From: Ariolimax columbianus | Lineage: Eukaryota; Mollusca; Gastropoda; Stylommatophora; Arionidae | Assembly: GCA_036924085.1 (NCBI GenBank) | Contig: JAVGWX010000019.1 | Coordinates: 17,530,131 to 17,594,130 of the forward strand | Length of the DNA: 64,000 nucleotides | Reading direction: 5' to 3' | Part shown: positions 55,225 to 64,000 of the stretch, in pieces | How the letters are laid out: each line of letters opens with the position of its first letter | How positions within the stretch are numbered: the stretch's first letter is position 1 | The notes under the pieces: generated by a model | What the model saw: the letters and a program-made list of their open reading frames with translations, nothing else | What the model was told of the DNA's origin: nothing | Database searches by the model: none | Position numbers and translations under genes: made by a program

Positions 55225-55830
55225 CTGACTGACTAATATGTCTGATAAGTATGTAGTGCCTGACCCTGACTATTATGTATGATCGGTATATTTTATCTAG
55301 CCCTGACTAATATGATTGATTGGTAAATTTTACCTGACCCTAACTACTATGTATGCTCGGTATATTTTACCTGACCCTAACTACTATGTATAATCGGTAT
55401 ATTTTACCTGACCCTTACTGCTCTGTCTGATCGGTCTATTTTACCTGACCCTTACTGCTCTGTCTGATCGGTATATTTTATCTAGCCCTGACTAAAATGA
55501 TTGATTGGTATATTTTACCTGACTGCAACTACTATGTATGATCGGTCTATTTTACCTGACCCTTACTGCTATGTCTGATCGGTCTATTTTACCTGACCAT
55601 GACTAATATGTATGATCGGTATATTTTACCTGACCCTGACTACTATGTATGATCGGAATATTTTACCTGACCCTTACTACTATGTCTGATCGGTATATTT
55701 TACATGACCCTTACTGCTATCTCTGATCGGTCTATTTTACCTGACCCTGACTAATATGTATGATCGGTATATCTTACCTGACCCTGACTAATATGGCCAA
55801 TCAGTATATGTTACTGAACAGACGTAAGTC
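55225..55830 (+). repeat. 37/38-bp array, locus 5 (about 15 copies)
   Basis: Unit CGGTATATTTTACCTGACCC then TTACTACTATGTCTGAT. It ends TTACTGAACAGACGTAAGTC then TCCTCTGTCC, the right flank shared with loci 2 and 4. Confidence 0.9.
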
Positions 55831-56040
55831 TCCTCTGTCCTTCTGTTGAGGTTATCAAGAACCTGACTTGCGCGATGGGTTGCCACTGGCGGACTCAATT
55901 TCTCGGCCCGATAAATCCAACTAGCACCATGGCTGTACACGGACTTTAAAGAAAAATACCATTGCAACCTCCCAAGCATTTTGGAATAAGCACATAAAAA
56001 AGGTTGTATGTGGGATTAACAACCTCTTAATGTAATACGT

Positions 56041-56303
56041 GGAGCCGCGTAGCGCAGTGGTTAGCGCGCTGGCTTCGTATCTGAGTGGTCCTGGGTTCAT
56101 TCCCCAGTTGAGGCGGTAATGTTTTTTTTCAGACCGCAATGGCTCAGCCTTAAATGGGTACCGGTTCAGTCCAGGAAGTAAAAGCGGCGAGGGAGAAGAG
56201 GTGGCTACCGTCCTCATATAGCCGAGCCTTTAATGTTGAAATGTGAGATCGCTAACACCTCACACCCCTACGGCAGTAATGCTATGGGATACTTTACTTT
56301 TAC
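56041..56303 (+). mobile_element. tRNA-derived SINE (family 4) with TSD
   Basis: Head GCCGCGTAGCGCAGTGGTTA then GCGCGCTGGC contains a good A box; GGTCCTGGGTTCATTCCCC gives the B box. About 190 bp of unrelated body follow, then a TTTACTTTTAC tail. Flanks TTAATGTAATACGT (56027-56040) and TTAATATAATACAT (56304-56317) are a TSD with two differences. A single copy in this window. Confidence 0.88.
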
Positions 56304-56509
56304 TTAATATAATACATATTGCCACAGAAAACCCCTTTGCAAAAGAGCTCGTAGGTAGATAGAGCAAGTGCGCAAGCTGATGTGCTGACCAAATGCCTTT
56401 CTTCCATCATACAGAAGCCATGTTTTCTGTATCCCTTGTCTAATAGTTTATACAGGATAGGATGCCTGCCATTTGCCTAACCAACTATTGCTTTCTGGCC
56501 GGACATGTT

Positions 56510-56830
56510 AGTGTCTTAAATTAACGTCTTTATACTGGTTTAGAAGACTCTACAGAGTCTGTTTACAACCAGTTTCATTTACATCACTTTGCCTTAAAAG
56601 CTATGGGCATCCAATTTAATCTTAAATGAATTAATTGTCCCTGTCTCTACTACTTCATGTGGCAATGCATTCCTAGCATTCACCACTCTCTGACTAAAAA
56701 AAATATTTCCTAATATCTAATCTGGACCTCTCTTTAGTTAATTTGTAGCTATGTCCTCTTGTACTTGAAGAAGATTGTATTTTGAAAAAAAACTTGTAAT
56801 AGTCTATTTTATCCGTTCATTAATTATCTT
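56510..56830 (-). pseudogene. LINE RT extreme C-terminus (family D), copy 2
   Basis: The minus frame reads STRGHSYKLTKERSRLDIRK, YFF, RVVNARNALPHEVVETGTIN, SFKIKLDAHSF. The GHSYKL...DIRKYFFSxRVVNAWNxLPxEVV pattern is the end of CR1/jockey-type RTs. It continues into the shared 3' end GCAGAGTCTTCTAAACCAGT-like (GTAGAGTCTTC here). Confidence 0.78.
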
Positions 56831-56944
56831 CTAAACCTGCATTGTCACTTCGAATTGTTATCTTTTCTGTACACCGTAGGTCGGTTTTTCTGAGTATTTC
56901 GTCATAACTATGTCACTGTCCTTCGTTTCCATTTCACACACTTG

Positions 56945-57115
56945 TAACACACTTCTTCTTCTTTGTCTATCATCAGATTAAGGTCCCCGTTTCTCTTACA
57001 AAGGACACAGTTGTTTGCAAGGCTGTTTTATATCCATGCAGCTTTTTTGTCTCATATATGTCTCGCGAGGCCAGTATGGCAACATACAATATAGAGACCA
57101 AAAACAATGTTAAGG
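56945..57115 (+). mobile_element. Dispersed repeat family F, copy 2 (uninterrupted)
   Basis: CATCAGATTAAGGTCCCCGT, TTACAAAGGACACAGTTGTT, TGCAGCTTTTTTGTCTCATA, GCGAGGCCAGTATGGCAAC. It carries ACACAGTTGTTTG once (57005-57017), where copy 1 at 32.1 kb has the sequence duplicated around element S. Confidence 0.7.
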
Positions 57116-57214
57116 CCATGCGTTCAGCTCTAGTCAGCAGCCTTGTATGCATGACCTTGACGTCTGTGGAGTAACGGGAAGATCTACATCTGAACAACAA
57201 TCTGCATCTACCAG

Positions 57215-57600
57215 TCCTGAGTGATCCCAGTTCGGCTTTACGGCTCCACCTTGAAATTACTGAAACATGACATGTCGGGACTGGAGGCCTTCCAACCAGA
57301 GGCGTATCCCGGACACTGGATGGCTTTACTACAACCGCAACGTGTCGGTTTCTGCCAAAACATAAACTTCTCCCAATTTCAGAAACACGTAACCGCCGCC
57401 GAGTTGCTTTGTTCAGTTATGATGTACGGATGAGCCAGGAAATCGCGACCCACAAAATACTACGCAAGTCGTTCCTCGGCGCCAGATGTCTTTCCACGAC
57501 CGGCTGGATGAGCAGAAGTGGCCGTACCCAACAGTATGGCTTCATCAGATAATAACCTCCACCTCCGCTCTGGTCGAGACTGCAACCACGCCGTAGCAGT
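57215..57600 (+). pseudogene. Possible LINE RT thumb fragment
   Basis: LYGSTLKLLKHDMSGLEAFQ resembles the YGSETWTLLKHDMxRLEAFH motif, and a second frame gives ATHKILRKSFL as in RT tails. No stronger motif, heavily decayed. Confidence 0.4.
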
Positions 57601-58389
57601 GGGCATGAATGTGGCCGACCGACGAACGGGACTCAGATGTCTAAGCGAATATTATTAATTAAAAGTTTCACTACTCTGGATTTTTTTGTTCCCGAATTTC
57701 TGATCCATGTAAAAACGAACGAATTGTCAAAATTTAAGAACATCCATAGAAATTACAAAGAATTCGGGAAGCATATTGTGTCCGTAAAATATCCATGCTT
57801 TCACTAAATCCACACCAATAACCACTTCTTGACCTAAAACCTTTCCCGCGCACTTTCTGTTTCTTCTTCTCTTATCTGGCTCGGATTATTCACGCCTTTG
57901 ATTCAAGTGTTTTCTTACCTTTAAGAAATCTGTCACCGCTGACGATTTTAACGTAGCTACTTGCAAAAGTTAACGCCGTGAATAATTTGTTCATTGTTTA
58001 CAAACATGGTTGGCCGCTCAGTGTTGCAGACCGCAGATGGCAAGATTAGACTTGCGATCCGGTATGAAAGCTGAGGTGGCAACGGCTGTTGAAACCAAGC
58101 CTCTTTGTGAGCTAACAAGAATAGAAGTAATCTATGTTTGTGCATTCGGCTGTTGTAATCTTCAGACCAGTTTGAATTAACCACGGAGCTGCAATAGTAT
58201 CAGAGTGGAGAAAATTAAAACGCCAGAATTTGCAAAATAAATATCGCGACGTGTCTGTGTGTACTCGCGACCTATACGACTTTTAGAATAAATAAGGTGT
58301 TAGCTTTTTACACCTTTCTTCGATTTTGAGATTTCTTAGTTGAACCACGACACTGGGCGTAAGGACGAGGGCTACAACTCTACTCAATC
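57601..58389. other. Unrecognised stretch
   Basis: No named feature. The minus frame 57957-58184 has no known motif. Confidence 0.5.
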
Positions 58390-58730
58390 AATGATGTAAC
58401 TTATTATTGTTGGTCTGTTCGTTTGTCTGTGTGTTGGTCTGGACGTTAGTCTGTTTGTTTAGTCGTTTGTATATTTGTCTGTCTAGTTGTTTTTCTGGTT
58501 GTTTATCTTGTCTGTTTGTTTGTCTGGCCGTTTGTCTGTTTGTTTGTGTTGGTCTGGCTACTTGACTAGTCCTTTGTCTGATTACTAGTATGTTTGTTTA
58601 TCTTACCGTTTGTCTTATCTGTTTGTTTGTCGGGTTGTGGTCTGGCTGCTTGTCTGGCTGTTGTCTGTTTGTTTGTCCGTTTGTCTTGTCTGGTCCTTTG
58701 TCGTGTCTGTGTGTTAGTGTATATTTTCGG
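58390..58730. repeat. (TTTGTCTG)n-like repeat
   Basis: Impure TGTTTGTCTGTTTGTC units with GG(C/T)TG variants, about 340 bp. The following 58731-59228 is unrecognised. Confidence 0.85.
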
Positions 58731-59238
58731 TCATTTTACCCTCTAGCATATCTTCTTATATATTACATACCATCAGCTCAAGTGCTTTCCGGAGCAACTT
58801 GCCGAACGGTTTGGATGTCGGCTTTTGAACTGGAGATTACAAGGTTAAAATCCTCGGTGATGCAGAAGTAAGATTATGTTTAATCGGAGGTAAAATAAAA
58901 ACGTATTCTGTACAGTGCGTAGTGACTACAATGGCAAACGGCCTTTATTCCAAGGTGTTATAAATCCTCCCAGTGGACCTCAACAATGGGACCAGACAAC
59001 GTGGTGATAGATAGGTTCCCAGATGGACTAGATATAGGAATAGGTCCACTGCCACACTCAGAGAATGTCAAAAGAGACAACTAACAGTGTAGTCTAACTG
59101 CTCTGGGGTAGAAGACTCTCCGACTAATGGGTCTTGCACAATATTCTGCGCACAGAGGTCGAAAGAATGCCGAACCTAGAGTACGCTTCTGGATTTGATA
59201 GAAAGTTCCAGAAATAGTGTCATAAATGAAACAAGAGT

Positions 59239-59600
59239 TTGGGATCAAGATGCTGAGCAGCGCATGAGCTGCAGTGGTCAGCGATCCATAGCTGACTGCT
59301 AGCGTCAGGGCCAGCGAAACAGAGCTTCAAAGACCCTTCTACACCTCCACGCGGTGATCCTGGATAACAGGCTGCAGCAGGGCAGACTGGCTAAGGAGAA
59401 GGGATTGACGAGGGAATGCTAGCCCGGTACATAAAAAATGCTTGCTGAAGTTGGATGTGTTGGACCGAAAGGTGCAAATATCGCAGTCAAGCTGTAAACT
59501 ACGACACAACGCATTCCGTTCTCTGGACTACACTCTACTACTTAAGCCCTTTTAGAGCTTGGTAGCGGGAGATTGAGAACGAACGAAGCCAAGCCAAGCC
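59239..59600 (+). mobile_element. SINE-like family S, copy 5, with 10-bp TSD (reference-like copy)
   Basis: Complete copy: TTGGGATCAAGATGCTGAGC at the head, GGTCAGCGATCCATAGCTGA once, CTCCACGCGGTGATCCTGGA, GTTGGATGTGTTGGACCGAA, TACGACACAACGCATTCCGT, and GAGATTGAGAACGAACG followed by AAGCCAAGCCAAGCC. AAACAAGAGT flanks it at 59229-59238 and 59601-59610. Confidence 0.92.
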
Positions 59601-60154
59601 AAACAAGAGTAAGAAAATGATCACTCGTTTTTCATATGTAAAGAAACGTGTATAAGAATGGCCAAATACCGCGCTGAGACAAAAACAGAAACAGAAACCT
59701 ACGTTACAAACTAAATGGTTTCATCAGGGACAGCAAAGAACACAAATATGAGCTAATAAATTACAGAGGAAGGGATGAATACATACATTAAAGATAGCAA
59801 AACATACATGAGTATTAAAACTCAGCTAAATATTGTTTCTTACACATTAAAGTGTTTTGGGGAGATTTGGTAGCTCGTCTGTTTGTTGTAAGTTTTCACT
59901 GATGAAGACCTTCATGTAATAACATATGTTTTGTTTCTGTGTTCATCTTAACGCGCGGTATTTTCTTTTCTTCTTTGCGTACCTGTTCTTCAATTATGCT
60001 ATTTCTGCACGCCAGTCGCCAAGATGAAATATGTGGTCTTCCCCAAGTCGGAGCAGCTGCCCCACAGCTTTTGTTTCAGCTCCCCACCCACTGGCCAGGT
60101 CTGGTATATCATTTACCTATAGAGTGGCTTAACGCGGTATCAGACGATATCTTC

Positions 60155-60312
60155 TTTTTTCTGCGTTTGTTCTCAATCTTCCATTACCAAGCCCGTAACA
60201 GGGCTTCGCAAGTAATAGGATGTAGTCCGAAAAGCTGAATACGTTGTGTCGCTAGTTTACAACTTGACTGTGATATTTGCACCTTTCGTTCCGACACATT
60301 CGTCTTCGGCGG
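60155..60312 (-). mobile_element. SINE-like family S, copy 6 (5'-truncated)
   Basis: The minus strand from 60312: GAATGTGTCGGAACGAAAGG, CAAATATCACAGTCAAGTTG, ACACAACGTATTCAGC, and tail GATTGAGAACAAACGCAG. Only the 3' half of the element is present. Confidence 0.78.
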
Positions 60313-60350
60313 AGAGACGATATCTATAAATTGTTGTTTTCACTTTATTT

Positions 60351-60581
60351 TTAACAAGTACCGCAGCAGCCTCGCCTTATATTATTGTTCAATTTAAACG
60401 GAGTCTGAACAATGGTACAGTAGACCTCACGGCTACCAACAAAAAAGAGACATTCAATGAGTTTCCCTTCCCAGTTGTAATTTGTAACTGAGGGGTATAA
60501 GCCACACGTGTCACACCCGGGATGAAAGGTATAAAACCACTTTCCTCGCATGCTGTCAAAGACGAAGAAATAGGGTTGCAT
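60351..60581 (-). CDS. Candidate host terminal exon encoding a Cys-rich C-terminus
   Basis: A minus frame reads MQPYFFVFDSMRGKWFYTFH, PGCDTCGLYPSVTNYNWEGK, LIECLFFVGSREVYCTIVQT, PFKLNNNIRRGCCGTC, then a stop. Composition is protein-like with seven Cys, including a CC pair near the end. An acceptor-like ...GCTAGCACCAG precedes ATGCAACCC, with an in-frame stop further up, as expected of intron sequence. AATAAA overlaps the region just after the stop. A secreted Cys-rich protein is conceivable but I recognise no family. The Nimbus-like LINE at 60666 would lie in the upstream intron. A chance frame is possible. Confidence 0.35.
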   Translation of the reverse strand: MQPYFFVFDSMRGKWFYTFHPGCDTCGLYPSVTNYNWEGKLIECLFFVGSREVYCTIVQTPFKLNNNIRRGCCGTC

Positions 60582-60663
60582 CTGGTGCTAGCAACCTCAT
60601 CATACAAATTCATTTCAGTTATAATCAGTCACTGCAAAATATCGAATACAGTCTTCATGCAAA

Positions 60664-61517
60664 GGAGAGATACTACCCTAAGCTTTATATCGAAAAACTA
60701 CCCAAGCATGGACTGGACCCATGCATACACCGACGGTTCTGTAACAAACACTACACAGAACGGAGGGGCAGGAGCATTCCTGAACCTACCAAATGGCAGA
60801 AAAATAACACTGTCATTCGCTACTGGTAGGTACACAAGCAATTTCAGAGCGGAGGCAGAGGCACTGAGGGTGGCAGTGGAAGACATGGTGACACATAAAG
60901 AAAATGAAAGCCATACAGTCCTGCTTACAGATGCTCTGGCCGTAGTCACAGCGCTAAAAAGCCAGAAAAACACTGAGCTTAATGACTTAAGAGCAGTACT
61001 CTGTCAACTATGCCAGCAGTCCGCACCAAAAAGGGTAGTGGTACAGTGGGTCCCATCACACTGCAACATCGAAGGCAACGAGGAGGCAGACAGACTGGCA
61101 AAAGAAGGTGCAAGACTACCACAACCTGATACTAGTATGACATACGAAGAGTCAAAACGGCTTATTAAAGCCAGATACATCACCAAATGGGAAACTGAAC
61201 ATACCGGCTACACCAAAAACGATGCCTATTACCAGTTGAACAGAAGAGAGCAGGTCGTTGTCTTCAGACTTCGCACTGGCCACAATAGACTGAGGTACCA
61301 CCTATTCAACAAATTGAAGATAGGTGGTACCGACGAATGCCCGTGTGGTAACGGGAAAATGACCGCTGAGTATCTGCTGCAGAACTGCCCGACATACGAG
61401 GATCAGAGAGAGCAGATGTGGCCATCACCAGTGGAACCACAAGACAAGCTCTATGGCAGTGTCGACAGCCTCAGGATGACCGCCGCTTTTTTCGAAAAAA
61501 TAATGGTTACTGTCTGA
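60664..61517 (+). pseudogene. LINE RNase H and Cys/His tail, frame intact but truncated
   Basis: About 285 LINE codons without a break: MDWTHAYTDGSVTNTTQNGG, FRAEAEALRVAVEDM, VLLTDALAV, VVQWVPSHCNIEGNEEADRL (all four RNase H acidic residues), then VVFRLRTGHNRLRYHLFNKL and CPCGNGKMTAEYLLQNCP. It differs from the 46 kb copy by scattered substitutions (for example AEYLL for TEHLL, which removes the tail His). An upstream ATG at 60522 belongs to flanking DNA. With RT missing it has no autonomous activity. Confidence 0.88.
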
Positions 61518-61546
61518 CTGCGTACGATGAAGAAGAAGAAGAAGAA
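60666..61546 (+). mobile_element. Nimbus/I-like LINE, copy 3, 5'-truncated, about 22-bp TSD
   Basis: It begins within the linker before RNase H (AGAGATACTACCCTAAGC) and ends GTACGATGAAGAAGAAGAAG. The direct repeats at 60644-60665 and 61547-61568 start GAATACAGTCTTC and end TGCAAAGG, with a single A/C difference between them; the left copy shares AAAGG with the element, so the exact border is ambiguous by a few bases. Confidence 0.92.
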
Positions 61547-61689
61547 GAATACAGTCTTCCTGCAAAGGGACCAACTGCAGCTAAAACCGATGCTTCACAT
61601 TACAGCAGTACGGTGAATGATTGCAAATGTTTCGAGGACATGTTTTCTTAATAAAGAGATAGATGTAACGGTATCGTACGTTTCACATT

Positions 61690-62065
61690 TGGGCAAAAAC
61701 AATGAGTGAATGAATAACTGGATGCCTTAGTGGATAAATAACTGAATGACTGAGTAGATGGATAACTGCATGAGTGAGTGGATGGAAAACTGAATGACAA
61801 AATAAATGAATTAATGAATGACTGACTAAACGACTGAATAAATGAATGACTGAGTGACTAAATGAATGACATACTGACTAAATGAATGATTGAACGACTG
61901 AATGAATGACTGACTAAATGAATGAATGACTGAATTATTTAAATTAATGAATGAATAAATAAATGAATGAATGACTGATTGACAGACTGATTGACTAAAA
62001 AAATGACTGACTGAATGAATGACTGAAATAATAAATAAATGAATGAATGAATGAATGAACGAATT
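61690..62065. repeat. (GAATGACTGACTAAAT)n-like repeat
   Basis: AATGA/ACTGA-based impure repeat about 375 bp long. Minus frames with Ser/His/Phe runs are artefacts. 62066-62570 is unrecognised AT-rich sequence. Confidence 0.85.
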
Positions 62066-62574
62066 GAAAGTAAACAATTCCATAAAATTTGTTTTAAATT
62101 TAAAACTAGTTGATAAATTAAGACCATCCATTTGCAGTAATTTGTTAATAATGTATATCTAAGTTTCAAGTATTATATTTCATTAATTTACTTATTGTTC
62201 CTTAGCTTGTGATATGCCCAATGTATGTAAGAGTTTATATATTTTCTTTTAATTTCGTAGCTTCAGATTTGGTTCATAAATGACATGAAATTATGGTTGT
62301 TTAGCTGCTAATATGTCAATGCTGAACGCGGAGAGCTCAAAGACCAGATCAAAAGCGTGTTATAGCACCAACAAACACACATTATTAAACGTGTTGGTAT
62401 CAACCACAAATAAAAGTCAAGTATTCATAGAATGAAATTAAATGAGTAATTACAAATCATGAAAAAATTTGAAACGATTTAGAATTAGTGTAAGAAGCGA
62501 AATTGGTTTTTATGTTGTATAAATGAACAATAAATTACATTAAAAAATATTACTGATGTTAATTATATTGAACA

Positions 62575-62715
62575 TTCTTGTACTACTTCTACTATTATTT
62601 CTTCTTCCTTTTCTTTTTCACCTCATCTTCTTCCTCTACTTGTTCTTCTTTTTCTTCTACGTCTTTTACTTCTTCTTCTTCTTCTCCTTCCTCTTCTTCT
62701 TCTTCTTCTTCAGAG
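62575..62715. repeat. (CTT)n tract, likely tail of the adjacent minus-strand element
   Basis: TTCTTCTTCTTCTCC-type tract on plus, i.e. GAA-rich on minus, immediately next to the diverged element-S copy. Confidence 0.75.
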
Positions 62716-63005
62716 TTCATTATGAAGATGACGCTGTGATATCGCGTCATAGTTTACAGCGTGACTGTGATATCTGCCCCTTTCAGCCCGACACATTTGG
62801 TTTCAGCTGACTTTTTGGGTAGCGGGTCTGCTCTGTGATACATATTCTCTTAGCCAGACTGCACTTGTGCAGCCTGTTTCCGGGGCCGCTGCTTGGTGGC
62901 AGAATAGGAGCTTAATCCGCTGTGGTTCGCTACCCTGATATAAGCAGGCTGCATTGAGTCGCTGGATGCTGTCACCTGATTCACTGCGATACGTATTGGA
63001 CACCG
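62716..63005 (-). mobile_element. Diverged element-S copy, minus strand
   Basis: The reverse complement contains TGTCGGGCTGAAAGGGGCAG, ATATCACAGTCACGCTGTAA, CTATGACGCGATATC in the order of element S (TTGGACCGAAAGGTGCAAAT, ATCGCAGTCAAGCTGTAAAC, TACGACACAACGCATT), and upstream AACAGGCTGCACAAGTGCAG. It is more diverged than the five good copies and similar to 54545-54800. Confidence 0.62.
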
Positions 63006-63139
63006 TATTCGTCACACATGACAATAACTTAAAGTATTGCTCAATATCTTAGATTGCGCACAAGGAAGACAGGACGAAGAAGAGGACGGGGAAGGAAAAT
63101 AGCAAACAAAGAAGAAGCAATAAAAGAGGATGAATAACT

Positions 63140-63370
63140 CAACTTAACTTAACGTCTTTATACTGGTTTAAAAAAAACTCTGCAGAGTCTGTATACAACC
63201 AGTTACATTTACATTCCCTTGCTCTAAAAGCTATGCGCATCCCATCTATTCTTCTAAGATGCATTTATTGTCCCTGCCTCCACTACTTCATGTGACAATG
63301 CATTCCAAGCATTCACCACTCTCTGACCAAAAAAAATATTTCCTAATATCTAATCTGGATAGACTAAAAG
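63140..63370 (-). pseudogene. LINE RT extreme C-terminus (family D), copy 3
   Basis: The minus frame reads FFFGQRVVNAWNALSHEVVE, AGTINAS, then a stop and KNRWDAHSF. The Trp of VVNAWN is intact here. The 3' sequence CTCTGCAGAGT...ACCAGTATAAAGACGTTAAG is shared with 7110-7300 and 56510-56830. Confidence 0.78.
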
Positions 63371-64000
63371 ACATGAGAAACTGAAGAACAGGGAAAAGAA
63401 AAAGTCAAGTAATGTAAAAACAGATTAGATTAAACTATTGTAAAGAAAAACATAAATTAGCTGATAATTAGAAAGAAACAGAAAAGGAACAAACAAATGA
63501 AAATAGAAACGATGATAAAGAACCCCCAAAAAGTGGAACAGGAAACCATAAGACAAAAAGGAGTAAAAATAACGCTGGTGGCATCGTTACTGATAAAGAT
63601 AAGACAATACAATTGTTACGACCACCTTAATCTTAATCAGCACTCTACCAAGATACAACGAAAGAAATACGACATAAACAAAGCAACACGGAAAGAAAAG
63701 CCACCTCGCTAGCCAACACAGATTTCTACTGGCAACGTCTTCCAATTAATGCTTGCCTCTCAGCACTCAATTTGTTCCAACGGAAACTGGTATCAGTTTC
63801 TCAACGGTGCTTTCAGATAACACGTATTATCACTGGTACAATAACTCTAGTATCCTTTAGTGTCTGATAAGGTGTCGTCAGACAAAAAAGAAAGTCAGTG
63901 GTTGATTACAGTTTTCAATGGAGGTTATTTGGAAAGTGAGGGCGTTTTTTTTACTGTTGAGATTATGGTAAAGGTAAAGATAGAAAAGCCAACAACACAA
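63371..64000. other. Unrecognised AT-rich stretch
   Basis: No repeat or coding motif recognised up to the window end. Confidence 0.5.

Noticed and set aside
56041..56120. tRNA gene
   Set aside because: A and B boxes are good, but the sequence lacks a proper acceptor stem, continues into a 190-bp body and is flanked by a TSD, so it is a SINE.

Overview
The window looks like animal nuclear DNA. It is dense in LINE-type retrotransposons, tRNA-derived SINEs, Tc1/mariner-type transposases, microsatellites and minisatellites, and it has no bacterial gene packing. The mix of RTE-like LINEs (endonuclease plus RT, no RNase H), I/Nimbus-like LINEs (RT plus RNase H plus a Cys/His tail) and Tc1/mariner relics suggests a marine invertebrate, possibly a mollusc. 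That is inference from element style; nothing in the window fixes the species. I found no complete cellular gene. Two short minus-strand segments (51.47-51.70 kb and 60.35-60.58 kb) could be host exons.

Layout. 0-3.5 kb: a 97-bp satellite-like array, then CCAAA and ACCATC simple repeats. 5.2-8.1 kb: a 5'-truncated Nimbus-like LINE, a pyrimidine tract, two LINE 3' fragments and a 25-bp array. 8.8-11.8 kb: a 38-bp array, a dispersed repeat and degenerate tandem repeats. 11.98-15.26 kb: an apparently full-length but mutated RTE-like LINE with a target-site duplication (TSD). 15.5-16.2 kb: a SINE with a second element nested in it. 16.7-18.96 kb: a mariner relic and two RTE-like fragments. 20.7-25 kb: a LINE RNase H relic and a DDE transposase relic, each blown up by internal minisatellites. 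26.7-32.6 kb: LINE relics, three copies of a SINE-like element and another transposase relic. 32.6-34.6 kb: AT-rich and microsatellite DNA. 34.6-35.3 kb: a 729-bp mariner-type element with long inverted repeats and TA target duplications. 37.8-42.5 kb: four arrays around a LINE 3' end. 43-51.3 kb: LINE relics, including a 2.5-kb Nimbus-like insertion at 46.0-48.5 kb with an unbroken 800-codon RT-RNase H frame and a 14-bp TSD. 52.3-64 kb: SINEs, a 38-bp array, LINE ends, and a third Nimbus-like copy at 60.7-61.5 kb.

The most interesting theme is that many minisatellites are not anonymous. Their repeat unit can be read as a short piece of the transposable element they sit in, often in the element's own frame: a mariner segment (16.8 kb), an RNase H segment (21.2 kb), a transposase C-terminus of 15 codons x about 35 (23.1 kb), a stretch next to a LINE tail (40.5 kb), an RT thumb segment (44.7 kb), an RT N-terminal segment (51.0 kb), and the head or tail of one SINE-like family (28.3, 28.9, 32.4 and 48.8 kb). 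The region seems to create tandem arrays repeatedly from inside transposon copies. A separate 38-bp repeat family recurs at five places, with a shared right-hand flank at three of them and inside the 97-bp unit at a fourth, which suggests a mobile carrier.
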